Source: G963664225 sp964538065
Lineage (GTDB): Bacteria; Verrucomicrobiota; Verrucomicrobiia; Limisphaerales; UBA1319
Direction of reading: 5' to 3'
Length of the DNA: 64,000 bases
NCBI GenBank assembly: GCA_964538065.1
Contig: CAZIDG010000011.1
Location: 6,604-70,603 of the forward strand
The notes beneath the pieces were generated by a model. That model saw nothing but the letters and a program-made list of their open reading frames with translations, was not told the DNA's origin and did no database searches. The stretch's first letter is position 1, and each line of letters begins with the position of its first letter. Shown piece after piece: positions 44,109-53,182 of this stretch. Made by a program: the position numbers and the translations under genes.

Positions 44109-44612
44109 ATGACAACAACACCTGAAATTAAAACGGTCAAGGATCGGAGCCAAGATTTGTCGGTCAACCTGCTCACCCTTGTGGTTGGTCATGAACTTAT
44201 CCGAAAAGTCCTGGAAGCCCAGCAGTATTATCAGCCTGCCGAATGGTCCCGAATCGTGTTACCCGATGATGGCACCACCATTCGCCCCCAGACCATGCTG
44301 ACATTGCTTACCTATTGCTACGCAACAGGTACCTGTTCATCCGAGGATGTAGTAAATCAAACAACGAATGACCCAATCTTGCGTTACCTGTGCGGCAAAC
44401 GGCAACCCACAGAGGCCATGATCCGTCAATTCAGGCGCGCCAACCGCACCATACTTGAGCACACGCTTGCACGGGTATTCCGTTCGGTTTGGGGTGCCCA
44501 TGTGCATTTTGTATCAAGCTCAACAGATAACGATAACAACCGGTTTGTTCAGGAAGCTGAGAAACGTGTCCTGAATGCCATCCAACTCGATAGCATGGCC
44601 CTGGATGTTTAG
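44109..44612 (+). CDS. Stand-alone transposase N-terminal (DUF772-like) domain protein
   Basis: The 167-aa protein matches the N-terminal DNA-binding domain of IS5/IS1182-type transposases. It has the segment PQTMLTLLTYCYATGTCSSED, then VNQTTNDPILRYLCGKRQPTEAMIRQFRRANRT, which parallel the usual LLYxYAxGxxSSR, FRYLxGxxxPD and FRR motifs. The catalytic DDE domain that should follow is absent, and the C-terminus instead ends in a short helical tail (EAEKRVLNAIQLDS). No terminal inverted repeats of an insertion sequence or transposase remnants are seen on either side. It could be an IS remnant, but the intact frame and the upstream palindrome suggest a domesticated DNA-binding protein. Confidence 0.65.
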   Translation: MTTTPEIKTVKDRSQDLSVNLLTLVVGHELIRKVLEAQQYYQPAEWSRIVLPDDGTTIRPQTMLTLLTYCYATGTCSSEDVVNQTTNDPILRYLCGKRQPTEAMIRQFRRANRTILEHTLARVFRSVWGAHVHFVSSSTDNDNNRFVQEAEKRVLNAIQLDSMALDV

Positions 44613-44748
44613 CAATCTGCTCTGGATCAAGGACTCTCACGCCCTGTGCGCATTGAGTCCATTGTCCCGCTGGGCCCATGCCATTATGATATAAGAACCT
44701 CTTTAAGAAGGATTGCCAACCTCAGCGGGAACGCTTTAATTAGGCTTC

Positions 44749-45690
44749 ATGAGCCAACGCGCTTTGATTATTGCAAGTATCTTGTCGGCGATCGTCGTGA
44801 TCGGTTTGGCCGGAATTAGTTTCTGGCAGGTTAAGAAGGATTATGTCCAAACCAAAGCAGGTCTGGAAGCGGCCCAGCGATCCGCTGAACATAATCTCGC
44901 CCAAGCAGAAAACCTTAAAAGTGAACTTGCTGCTCAAAAAGAGCTGATTGAGGCCCTTCAAAAGGAAAAGGAGGCCGCAACTCAGGCTCAAAAGGACATC
45001 GAATCCCAGATGCGATCCGCGCTTGAATCGCGCGATATCACCATCTCCGAACTGCAGGGCAAACTTACCGTAAACATCCTGGATCGCATTCTGTTCGACT
45101 CTGGAGAGGCTCAACTCAAACCTGAAGGCGAACAGGTATTGGCCAAGATTGCGAGCGTGCTGGCCCAATATCCCAAACGCCAGATTCATGTTATTGGCCA
45201 CACGGATAATATTCCCATTCGTGCTTCCGCTCATGATCGTTATCCCAGCAACTGGGAACTTTCCACCGCCCGTGCCAATGCTGCGGTGCGTTACCTGTCT
45301 GAAAAGGGAGGTGTCGATCCAAGGCGTTTGGGTGCAGTAGGTTATGGTGAATTCAGGCCTGTCGCCGACAACGCCACAGCCGAAGGCCGCGCTGCGAATC
45401 GTCGCATCGCCATCGTTATCCTTTCCGAAGAATTGGTGGGCTCGGACATCACCCACCACACAAGCACCAACCTTCCCCCCGCAACCGCCACATCTGCAGG
45501 CGCCACCAACAACACTCCAAGCACCGACCCCACGCCGGTGCAGACAAACAATGCAACTGTTGTGCCCGATACGGCCGATGGCACCACACGCACCAACCCC
45601 GCACCAACGGTTATCCTGACGAATAAGGTCATCAAGCGGCTCGTATCGCAGGGAGATGCAGGATCAGTATCAACCAATAATCCGAAGTAA
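44749..45690 (+). CDS. OmpA-family peptidoglycan-binding protein
   Basis: The 313-aa protein has an N-terminal membrane or signal segment (LIIASILSAIVVIGLAGISF) and a long coiled coil (about residues 30-105). An OmpA/MotB-type domain follows at about 108-225 with VNILDRILFDSGEAQLKPEG, VIGHTDNIPI and ELSTARANAAVRYL, together with NRRIAIVI. The low-complexity tail after residue 230 is rich in Thr, Asn and Pro. It should sit in the inner membrane with the OmpA domain bound to peptidoglycan. There are no flagellar motor neighbours, so a role in envelope structure is more likely than MotB. Confidence 0.88.
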   Translation: MSQRALIIASILSAIVVIGLAGISFWQVKKDYVQTKAGLEAAQRSAEHNLAQAENLKSELAAQKELIEALQKEKEAATQAQKDIESQMRSALESRDITISELQGKLTVNILDRILFDSGEAQLKPEGEQVLAKIASVLAQYPKRQIHVIGHTDNIPIRASAHDRYPSNWELSTARANAAVRYLSEKGGVDPRRLGAVGYGEFRPVADNATAEGRAANRRIAIVILSEELVGSDITHHTSTNLPPATATSAGATNNTPSTDPTPVQTNNATVVPDTADGTTRTNPAPTVILTNKVIKRLVSQGDAGSVSTNNPK

Positions 45691-45780
45691 GGCTCGGCCA
45701 CCAGCCATATCCCCCATGATTCCTTGATGTGACATGGGTGTCGCCCCAATGACTCACCTTGTGAGCTCAATCCGTACCCC

Positions 45781-46731
45781 ATGCCCCGTGGGCCATGGCT
45801 TGCCGGGACATCTGCAAAAACTTGCCAGTCTCTCTTCTTACCCTACATTGTGGATGTGGAACGCGGACAGGCCATTAACAACCAACTCGCGGCTGTGAGA
45901 GATCACACCCGGAATTTCAAAGAGTTCTTATATGTGTACCCGGTGATCTCGCGCCGATCACGTGGGTTATCCATAGGTATAAACCTGAACCCGGATAAGA
46001 TCTGTAACTTCAATTGCATTTATTGCGAAGTGGATCGCATATCCCCTCCCCGCATTAAACATGTCGACACCTCACGCATTCGCCAGGAGTTGAATGAGAT
46101 GGTCGCCACCATCAAGGCAGGTGGTTTGCTTTCCATGCCCCGTTTTCAAGCAGCATCGGATCTGACGCACGAAATCAAGGACTTCGCCTTCAGCGGTGAC
46201 GGTGAACCCACCATGGTGCGCGATTTCGACGCCTGCGTCCAAGTGGTCGCCGATGTGAAGCGAGAGAACAGGCTCATCGACACGAAAATCGTGTTGATCA
46301 CGGATGCAGCCGGCCTGGACAAGGAATCTGTCCAACGCGGTTTGAAAATAATGGATGCCAACCAAGGCGAGATCTGGGCCAAACTCGATGCGGGCACTGA
46401 GTCCTATTACAAACTGGTCAATCGCTCGAACATCCAATTCGAGCGCATCCTTGGCAATTTACTCCAGACGGCCTTGATCCGCCCCATCACCATCCAGACC
46501 ATGTTTCTAAAGGTGCAGGGAGCATCCATGCCCCAGGACGAGTTCCAGGCTTATTGCCAGCGCCTGCGCCACTTGCTCTCACAGGGAGCCAAAATCCGCG
46601 AGGTTCAGGCCTATACGGTGGCGCGCCCCACCCCAGAGGCGTATGCCACCCGATTAACACCCGAGGAATTGGAAGCATTTGCTGATGGAGTGCGCAGGGA
46701 AACTGGACTTTTGGTTTCGGTATTCCCGTAG
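45781..46731 (+). CDS. Radical SAM protein of unknown function
   Basis: The 316-aa protein has the radical SAM cluster motif CNFNCIYC (CX3CX2C) within INLNPDKICNFNCIYCEVDR, and a glycine-rich SAM-binding stretch FAFSGDGEPTMVRDF. The barrel continues with KIVLITDAAGLD and AKLDAGTESYYKLVNRSN. No extra SPASM cysteine cluster is visible. The overall layout resembles a widespread but uncharacterised radical SAM family. It appears to stand alone between the OmpA-like gene and the DUF418 gene. The start is somewhat uncertain, since conserved sequence begins around residue 30. Confidence 0.85.
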   Translation: MPRGPWLAGTSAKTCQSLFLPYIVDVERGQAINNQLAAVRDHTRNFKEFLYVYPVISRRSRGLSIGINLNPDKICNFNCIYCEVDRISPPRIKHVDTSRIRQELNEMVATIKAGGLLSMPRFQAASDLTHEIKDFAFSGDGEPTMVRDFDACVQVVADVKRENRLIDTKIVLITDAAGLDKESVQRGLKIMDANQGEIWAKLDAGTESYYKLVNRSNIQFERILGNLLQTALIRPITIQTMFLKVQGASMPQDEFQAYCQRLRHLLSQGAKIREVQAYTVARPTPEAYATRLTPEELEAFADGVRRETGLLVSVFP

Positions 46732-46793
46732 GATGAAGCCTGAAGTCACTTCATCTGTAACATCCTTTGAAGTGCCGGAGTCTATAAAATCAG

Positions 46794-48080
46794 GTGAACT
46801 CATCCGGCACTGCATACAACTTAAGCCCGTCCTCTGATCGCATTCAACTTGCGGATGCCTTGCGTGGCTTCGCCCTGGCTGGCATATGCCTGGTTCATTT
46901 CATGGAGCAATACCTGGGTGACATGCCGCCGCCAGGGATGGAAGCGTATGCACGTCATTCCGCCCTGGATGGTTTGATCGATGTTCTTGGTTTCGCCCTG
47001 ATACGCGGCAAGGGGTTCGCCCTATTCTCCTTCATGTTCGGTTTGAGTTTCGCCCTGCAAATGATTCGCGCGGCGAAGCGGGATCCAGAGGCTGATTTCC
47101 GCCCCCGTTTTGCGTGGAGGCTGATTGTGCTCCTGCTTATCGCTCTGCCACATGCGATGATCTACCAGGGTGACATCCTGAGTGTCTATGCCTTGCTGGG
47201 GCTTCCGTTGGTGCTGTTTTACCGGGTTCCGGACCGTTGGGTGGTCATCATTGCCTTCATCCTTGTCCTGGGAACCCCCAGGATCATGCTGCAGCTTGCT
47301 GCGCCGCGTGTGCCCGAGCGGTCAGCCATCGAGCAAAAAACGCAGGAACAACGCGCTACTCACCACTATCAAGCCTTGAAAAACGGTCCGGTGAGTGAGG
47401 TCATTCGTGTCCACACCCTCGAAGGACTCTGGCTCAAAATGAGTTTTCAATTTGGAACGTTTGCACGCGGTTATCAAACGTTTGCCTATTTCCTCTTGGG
47501 CCTGTGGGTGGGACGTCGGCGCATCTTTGAAAACACCGATGAACACCTATATTTGATTCGCAAGGTATATAAACGTTGCGGTTGGTTGACCCTGGGCATT
47601 CCCGTTGCAGTCGTGGTTCTGGCGATAGCGGGCAGTTTGTTGGCAGGCAATGCCAAAGGCAGCCCGGCGTCCCCTATCGATCGCGGCTGGGGTACGGTGA
47701 TTGGACTCTCCCTCTATGATAGTTGGAATTTTATCATGACGCTCTTCATCATCGCGGCTTTCATCATGCTCTGGCGCAAGCCGAAATGGCAGTCACGGCT
47801 GATGTTTTTCGCTCCAGCCGGCCGCATGGCCTTAACCAACTACGTTCTTCAATCGATCATGGGGGGATTGTTTTTTCATTGCTACGGTCTGGCCTTGTTG
47901 GGCGATGTGGGCAATTCATTCTCGCTTCCTCTCGGGATTGCAGTCTTTGCCCTTCAGGGCTGGGGCAGTAAAGCGTGGCTGGCCCGTTTTCATTATGGTC
48001 CGCTGGAATGGATATGGCGATGGATGACATGGCTGAAACGGCCACCTTTTGTCAAACTTGTAAAACCCATGGCGGCTTGA
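46794..48080 (+). CDS. DUF418 membrane protein (YeiB-like)
   Basis: The 428-aa protein has about nine hydrophobic segments. It begins with the DUF418 family motif IQLADALRGFALAGICLVHF and ends with the family's C-terminal part (MALTNYVLQSIMGGLFFHCYG, then GPLEWIWRWMTW). The charged loop at about residues 180-230 is typical. The family is related to acyltransferase-3-like membrane proteins, but no function is established. The start is a GTG at 46794, with GGAG upstream at longer than ideal spacing. Confidence 0.88.
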   Translation: MNSSGTAYNLSPSSDRIQLADALRGFALAGICLVHFMEQYLGDMPPPGMEAYARHSALDGLIDVLGFALIRGKGFALFSFMFGLSFALQMIRAAKRDPEADFRPRFAWRLIVLLLIALPHAMIYQGDILSVYALLGLPLVLFYRVPDRWVVIIAFILVLGTPRIMLQLAAPRVPERSAIEQKTQEQRATHHYQALKNGPVSEVIRVHTLEGLWLKMSFQFGTFARGYQTFAYFLLGLWVGRRRIFENTDEHLYLIRKVYKRCGWLTLGIPVAVVVLAIAGSLLAGNAKGSPASPIDRGWGTVIGLSLYDSWNFIMTLFIIAAFIMLWRKPKWQSRLMFFAPAGRMALTNYVLQSIMGGLFFHCYGLALLGDVGNSFSLPLGIAVFALQGWGSKAWLARFHYGPLEWIWRWMTWLKRPPFVKLVKPMAA

Positions 48081-48282
48081 TGTGAAGACCAACTCCCATC
48101 AGTCACAGTACATCCACAACCACTATTGCCAGGCCCATATCGCTTGGAAACGTGGTCCGCGGCAGGCACAACATCTCGAACTTGTTCTCGGATGGATAGA
48201 CATGACGAACCCACGACCCATATGGGAATTGATCCAGGGGATCACAATTAAATTGACGATTCGATTAGAATGGCAATTTTAG

Positions 48283-49590
48283 ATGAGTTCGAACAAATCG
48301 CTTTTACGACTTATGCACATAGTAAGGTCACAAAAAACAAACCTGATTACACTCTCCATCCTTTCCGCCCTGGCCCTCCAAGTGGCTGCGGCAGATTGGC
48401 CCCAGTATCGTGGACCCAATCACGATGGAATTTCCGCTGAAAAAATTGCCACCACCTGGCCTGCAGACGGACTCAAGGCCGTCTGGAAAACCCCGATGAC
48501 CGACGGTTTCAGTACCCTGACCATCGGAAACGGCATGGCGTTCACCCTGGTTAAACGCACCGTGGACAATGAAGACCAGGAAGTGTGCGTCGGCTTCAAC
48601 GCGGACACGGGCAAGGAACTCTGGGCAGCCCCATTGGGTATTGCCAAATATGATGGTGGAGGCGAATCAGGCGCCCCTGATAATCGAGGCGGAGACGGCC
48701 CCCGCTCGACCCCTTCTTTTGATGAGGGGAAGGTCTACGTATTATCAGCCCAGCTCAGACTCTTTTGTTTTGAGGCATCCACAGGCAAGTCCTTATGGAC
48801 AAAGGACATACTTAAGGAATATGGCGGCAAGATGATTACCTGGCAAAGTGCTGCCTCCCCTCTCGTTCTCGATCAATGGGTCTTTGTCAACAGTGTTGCC
48901 CCAGGCAAAAGCCTGATGGCCTTTAACAAAAAAGACGGATCCCTGGCATGGGCGGCACAGGATGACAAAATGACTCATGCCACTCCCATCTCGGCCACCA
49001 TTTTAGGGGCGCGTCAGGTCATCTTCTTCACCCAATCCGGCTTGGTGTCAGTGGCACCCGAAAACGGGAATGTCCTCTGGCGGTATAAATTCCCCTACAA
49101 TGTATCGACAGCCGCCTCCCCTGTCGTCGCCGGCGATATCGTCTATTGCTCAGCGGGTTATAATGTGGGTGGTGGCGCGGCCAAAATCTCCAAGACAGAC
49201 ACTGGATTCACAGCCACTGAAATCTGGCGCACACCCAATAAAAACATCAACCATTGGAGCACCCCCGTTTATCAGGACGGATATTTGTACGGGCCATTCA
49301 GCTTCAAAGAATTTGGCAAAGGGGCCGTCAAATGCATTGAAGTGGCGACAGGCAAGGAAATGTGGTCCAAAGATGGTTTTGGTCCAGGGGGCGTTCTGCT
49401 TGTGAATGGCAACCTGTTGATATTGAGTGACAAAGGTGAACTGGTATTAGCCAAGGCCTCCCCCAAGGAATATCAAGAAACCGCCCGGTTCCAGGCCATC
49501 GCAGGAAAATGCTGGAATGTTCCTGCCATCGCAAATGGCCGGATCTACGCCCGCAGCACAAAGGAAGGTGGCTGTTTTGAAGTGAAGTAA
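48283..49590 (+). CDS. Secreted PQQ-type beta-propeller protein (BamB-like)
   Basis: The 435-aa exported protein has a signal peptide (LITLSILSALALQVAAA) followed by WPQYRGPNHDGIS, the start motif of a propeller family common in Verrucomicrobiota and Planctomycetes. Repeated blades contain the tryptophan-docking pattern, for example GFNADTGKELWAA, CFEASTGKSLWT, APENGNVLWRYK and EVATGKEMWSK. Members may bind PQQ or simply serve as scaffolds like BamB. No PQQ catalytic residues can be judged by eye. It is a single-gene unit ended by a strong terminator. Confidence 0.87.
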   Translation: MSSNKSLLRLMHIVRSQKTNLITLSILSALALQVAAADWPQYRGPNHDGISAEKIATTWPADGLKAVWKTPMTDGFSTLTIGNGMAFTLVKRTVDNEDQEVCVGFNADTGKELWAAPLGIAKYDGGGESGAPDNRGGDGPRSTPSFDEGKVYVLSAQLRLFCFEASTGKSLWTKDILKEYGGKMITWQSAASPLVLDQWVFVNSVAPGKSLMAFNKKDGSLAWAAQDDKMTHATPISATILGARQVIFFTQSGLVSVAPENGNVLWRYKFPYNVSTAASPVVAGDIVYCSAGYNVGGGAAKISKTDTGFTATEIWRTPNKNINHWSTPVYQDGYLYGPFSFKEFGKGAVKCIEVATGKEMWSKDGFGPGGVLLVNGNLLILSDKGELVLAKASPKEYQETARFQAIAGKCWNVPAIANGRIYARSTKEGGCFEVK

Positions 49591-49608
49591 GCCAATCCGA
49601 TTTTAACG

Positions 49609-49645
49609 CACAAAGGGACAGGCACACACCTGTCCCTTTGTGTTT
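49609..49645 (+). terminator. Intrinsic terminator after the propeller gene
   Basis: A perfect 14-bp stem (CACAAAGGGACAGG with CCTGTCCCTTTGTG, loop CACACA) is followed by TTTCG. It lies 18 bp after the stop codon. Confidence 0.85.
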
Positions 49646-49789
49646 CGTAAAAACATGCTTTACCTGGAAGGCAAATCTCGCCCAAATAACACTGTTACGG
49701 ACGAATGACACGAGCGTGAATGCTGCTTTGCCCGCAGGATCTGCCATCTGCGAACAGATCGTATTGCGCTAAAACAGGATACATTTATT

Positions 49790-50923
49790 ATGACATTGAA
49801 ACGGACGGCCCTTTATGAGGCCCATCTTGCCCTGAATGCCCGCATGGTGGATTTCGGAGGGTGGGACATGCCTGTACAGTACACAGGCATTATCGAAGAA
49901 CACCTGACGGTCAGAAATGCCGTGGGTTTGTTCGACATCTCGCACATGGGACAGGTGCGTATCAGCGGGGCCAAGGCGTCCGAGTTTCTCAACCACCTGT
50001 TATCGAACAATACTGCCAAAGTCCATCTGGGCCACGGCCAGTACTCCCTGATGTGCAATCCCCAGGGTGGAGTCATGGACGATTTGATCTTTTATCAAAT
50101 CGGTCCGGATGTGTTCTGGATGATCATCAATGCCTCTCGCATTGATTCGGATCTGGCATGGATCAAGGCCCGGTTAAATGAATTCGCAGGCAAATCGGAG
50201 GTTAAGATCGATTTTCAGGGTCAAAAGCAGGCCGCAATCGCCATTCAAGGGCCCAAATCTCGTGAACTGGCAATGCAGGTGTTCACCCCCAAAAAAGGCA
50301 GCCTGCCTGCCGTTGAAATCAACCTGCTGAAAAAGAACCAGATAGCCGAGTTCGAAGCATGCGGTCGGAGCGTGCTCCTGGCCTGTACGGGGTACACGGG
50401 GGAAGACGGTTTCGAAGTATTTCTGCCTGCGGATATTGCATCTTCAGTCTGGCAAAAGCTCCTGGCTGCCGGTCAATCATTGGGAGTCAAACCAGCCGGT
50501 TTGGGGGCACGGGACACCCTGCGCACTGAGGCCGGTTATCCCCTTTATGGCCACGAGTTAGACGAGCAAACCACTCCGATTGAAGCAGGATTACAACGGT
50601 TCATTGACCTGACAAAACCGTTTATAGGATGCGAAGCCCTTCAAAAACAGGCGGCCAAGGGAGCTGAGAAGAAGTCCATCGCCTTCAAGATGCCACCCAA
50701 ATCGGCCCCGCCACGCCCGCATTACCTTATCAAAAACTTGAACAATCCCACGGAAACGATTGGCATCGTGTCCAGCGGCACCCAGAGTCCTTCCTTGAGC
50801 GTGGGCATTGGCATGGGATTCGTTAAAATCCCCTTTGCGGCTGTGGGTGGCTCGGTAGGGATTGAAGTGCGCGGCAACATCGTTCCCGCCCAGATCGTCA
50901 AAAAGCCCATTTATTCGAAGTAA
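49790..50923 (+). CDS. gcvT: Aminomethyltransferase (glycine cleavage T-protein)
   Basis: GcvT moves the methylene group of glycine from lipoyl-GcvH to tetrahydrofolate (EC 2.1.2.10). The 377-aa sequence carries the family motifs MVDFGGWDMPVQY, GLFDISHMGQVRISG, LACTGYTGEDGFEVF, GARDTLRTEAGYPLYGHEL and the C-terminal IGIVSSGTQSPSLSVGIGMG. The length fits the family. It is followed 27 bp later by gcvH, but the P-protein genes do not follow. No glycine riboswitch could be recognised in the 200 bp upstream. Confidence 0.96.
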   Translation: MTLKRTALYEAHLALNARMVDFGGWDMPVQYTGIIEEHLTVRNAVGLFDISHMGQVRISGAKASEFLNHLLSNNTAKVHLGHGQYSLMCNPQGGVMDDLIFYQIGPDVFWMIINASRIDSDLAWIKARLNEFAGKSEVKIDFQGQKQAAIAIQGPKSRELAMQVFTPKKGSLPAVEINLLKKNQIAEFEACGRSVLLACTGYTGEDGFEVFLPADIASSVWQKLLAAGQSLGVKPAGLGARDTLRTEAGYPLYGHELDEQTTPIEAGLQRFIDLTKPFIGCEALQKQAAKGAEKKSIAFKMPPKSAPPRPHYLIKNLNNPTETIGIVSSGTQSPSLSVGIGMGFVKIPFAAVGGSVGIEVRGNIVPAQIVKKPIYSK

Positions 50924-50950
50924 TAGTTAAATCCTATTGATCAAATACTT

Positions 50951-51337
50951 ATGTCCAACAATATTCCTAACAATCTGCTCTACACCAAGTCACACGAGTG
51001 GATCCGCATCGAAGGTGAGACCGCGTTTGTCGGCATCACAGATCATGCCCAGCACGAATTAACCGATGTGGTTTTTGTGGAAGTTCCCGCAGTGGGCCGA
51101 AAGCTTAAGAGCGGGGAAACCTGTGCTGTCGTTGAATCCGTCAAGACCGCCAGTGACATCTATTCACCCGTCAGTGGAGAAGTGGTCCAGTCCAACGAAA
51201 CGCTCGCGAGCAATCCCGGTTTGGTGAACACCGATCCCTACGGTGAAGGATGGTTTTTTAAGATGAAAATTAGCTCTCCTGATGAATTAAAAGGGTTGAT
51301 GAAGCCCGCCGATTACGCTGGGCACATCAAAGGCTGA
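50951..51337 (+). CDS. gcvH: Glycine cleavage system H-protein
   Basis: The 128-aa lipoyl carrier protein of glycine cleavage shows the lipoylation site Lys65 in VESVKTASDIYSPVSGEV and the N-terminal YTKSHEWIRIEGE and VGITDHAQHELTDVVFVE segments. It shuttles the aminomethyl group between the P-, T- and L-proteins. It is co-transcribed with gcvT. gcvP must be encoded elsewhere. Confidence 0.96.
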   Translation: MSNNIPNNLLYTKSHEWIRIEGETAFVGITDHAQHELTDVVFVEVPAVGRKLKSGETCAVVESVKTASDIYSPVSGEVVQSNETLASNPGLVNTDPYGEGWFFKMKISSPDELKGLMKPADYAGHIKG

Positions 51338-51462
51338 TGGTCGGGACAGCAGGGTTGATCCGGGCGTCAGGACTGTTTCAAAACCATCTTTGCCGCCAAG
51401 TGTCATTACGTGCTTGACTCCGAATGGTTTAGCTGGTAAAGCTAGGGTAAGTTACAGCGTAA

Positions 51463-51819
51463 ATGGCAACCTTTAATCCAGACAGCCCTATGACAAAACG
51501 TGACTTGGTGGTTCGTATCAGCAATGAGACCGGTTTGGTCCAACAAACGGTTCTCGACGTGATACAAAAGACCTTTGATTACATTTCCGAGGCATTGGCC
51601 AACGGAAAGAAAGTGGAGTTGCGCAATTTTGGCGTATTTGAAGTCAAAGTGCGCAAAGCGCGTGTGGGACGCAATCCCAACGCACCGGAAAACGATGTTC
51701 GTATTCCCCCCCGCTCTGTTGTAAAGTTCAAGGCGGGCAAGGAAATGCGTGAAGCGGTGATCAAGTTGACGCCCGACAAGATCGAGACATCGACGTCAAC
51801 AGAAGAGCAGCAACAATAA
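51463..51819 (+). CDS. HU/IHF-family DNA-binding protein
   Basis: The 118-aa nucleoid protein shows the HU fold: TKRDLVVRISNETGLVQQTV, then KKVELRNFGVFEVKVRKARVG and the DNA-binding arm RNPNAPENDVRIPPRSVVKF. The C-terminal extension of about 15 residues rich in Glu, Thr and Ser (ETSTSTEEQQQ) is longer than in E. coli HU. The ATG at 51463 is chosen; the ATG at 51490 is an alternative. It precedes hisS and a terminator lies between them. Confidence 0.93.
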   Translation: MATFNPDSPMTKRDLVVRISNETGLVQQTVLDVIQKTFDYISEALANGKKVELRNFGVFEVKVRKARVGRNPNAPENDVRIPPRSVVKFKAGKEMREAVIKLTPDKIETSTSTEEQQQ

Positions 51820-51860
51820 TCGGGACCTACAAGACCGATTGGTTTCTGTACGGTTTTCGC

Positions 51861-51908
51861 AAGGCGCTTAGTGGTTTTTTATTGTCACACTGAGCGCCTT
51901 GTTGTTTT
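51861..51908 (+). terminator. Intrinsic terminator after the HU gene
   Basis: AAGGCGCT (51861-51868) pairs with AGCGCCTT (51893-51900), extended inside by TAGTG with CACTG through one G-T pair. GTTGTTTT follows. The loop itself carries a T-run. It separates the HU-family gene from hisS. Confidence 0.75.
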
Positions 51909-51925
51909 CATAAACACCGGTCAAA

Positions 51926-53182
51926 ATGGAAAGATTACCTGGATTTCGTGATTTCTATCCCGAGCCACTGCCCAACACAAGCATGTGGAGCGCGGATGTG
52001 CGCACCTATATTTTCGATACCTGGCGCAAGGTCGCCCGCAACTACGGCTTCAGGGAATACGATGGTCCTCCCCTGGAACCACTTGAACTATTCACCACCA
52101 AGAGTGGTGAGGAAATTGTGGGCCAACTCTATAATTTTACGGATAAAGGGAACCGGGAAATCTCCCTGCGCCCTGAAATGACACCCACCCTCGCCCGCAT
52201 GGTGGGCGCCCATGAGCGCAACTATAAGAAGCCCATCAAGTGGTTCGCCATTCCCCAACTCTTTCGATACGAGAGGCAACAGAAAGGCCGCCTGCGCGAG
52301 CATTTCCAATTCAATGCGGACTTGCTGGGGGAAACTGATCCCGCCGCTGATGCCGAACTGATAAGCCTTTTGATCGATGTCCTGAGGGCCCTGGGCCTCA
52401 CAGAGCAGGATTTTATCGTCCGCCTCAGCAGCCGCCAGGCCTGGCACCAGTTTTATACCAGTCGCTGCCAGGATGCTGCGAAGGAATACGAGTTTTACCA
52501 GATCATCGACAAACTGGAACGAGAAGACCCTGCCGTCAGTGATGAGAAGCTCAAGGCGCTGGGTCTATCCCTGGCCGAGATCAAGGACTTCATCAATGCC
52601 GCCCAACCCACGCCGGAACTGCAGGCGATCCTTAATCATCTTGCAGCCTGTGGATTGCGCAGCTTTGTGAAGGTGGACTACAACGTCATACGCGGTCTTG
52701 CCTACTATACGGGCACTGTTTTTGAAGCATTTGACCAAAAAGGCGAATTCCGGGCCATTGCCGGTGGAGGCCGATATGATCACCTGGTTGAACTCATCAC
52801 GGGTGGCAAGGTTAAATTATCCGCCATCGGTTTTGGCATGGGTGACGTGGTGTTGACCGAATTGTTGAAATCGCGCGGATTACTGCCCAAGACCAAGCAA
52901 CGCATTGACGCCTTCTGCCTGATCGAAGATGAAACGTTGCGACAGGAATCCCTGGGCCTGATTCACCAACTGCGCTCGCAGGGCATCGCCGTGGAATACT
53001 CACTGACTGTTGCCAAGTCTGATAAACAATACAAGAAGGCCCTTGATTGTCAGTCCGGCTTTACCATTAAAGTGGAAAAGAACGAATCTGGCACCCTTCA
53101 GGTGCGGTGCAAGAACATTGGCACACGGGCGGAACAGGTCGTTCCCATGGATCAGGTAGCCCTGGCGTTAGACACCAAGTAA
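51926..53182 (+). CDS. hisS: Histidyl-tRNA synthetase
   Basis: This is a class II aminoacyl-tRNA synthetase that charges tRNA-His (EC 6.1.1.21). In its 418 aa, motif 1 lies around YGFREYDGPPLEP, motif 2 is LRPEMTPTLARM with FRYERQQKGRLREHFQFNAD, and the histidine-specific signature is GLAYYTGTVFEAF. The motif 3 region is IAGGGRYDHLV. The C-terminal anticodon-binding domain follows (IDAFCLIEDE to the end). Its 3' end overlaps the convergent RNase D gene by 15 bp. Confidence 0.96.
   Translation: MERLPGFRDFYPEPLPNTSMWSADVRTYIFDTWRKVARNYGFREYDGPPLEPLELFTTKSGEEIVGQLYNFTDKGNREISLRPEMTPTLARMVGAHERNYKKPIKWFAIPQLFRYERQQKGRLREHFQFNADLLGETDPAADAELISLLIDVLRALGLTEQDFIVRLSSRQAWHQFYTSRCQDAAKEYEFYQIIDKLEREDPAVSDEKLKALGLSLAEIKDFINAAQPTPELQAILNHLAACGLRSFVKVDYNVIRGLAYYTGTVFEAFDQKGEFRAIAGGGRYDHLVELITGGKVKLSAIGFGMGDVVLTELLKSRGLLPKTKQRIDAFCLIEDETLRQESLGLIHQLRSQGIAVEYSLTVAKSDKQYKKALDCQSGFTIKVEKNESGTLQVRCKNIGTRAEQVVPMDQVALALDTK

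Noticed and set aside
49646..49789. Possible glycine riboswitch ahead of gcvT
   Set aside because: The conserved glycine riboswitch core segments were not found in this leader.
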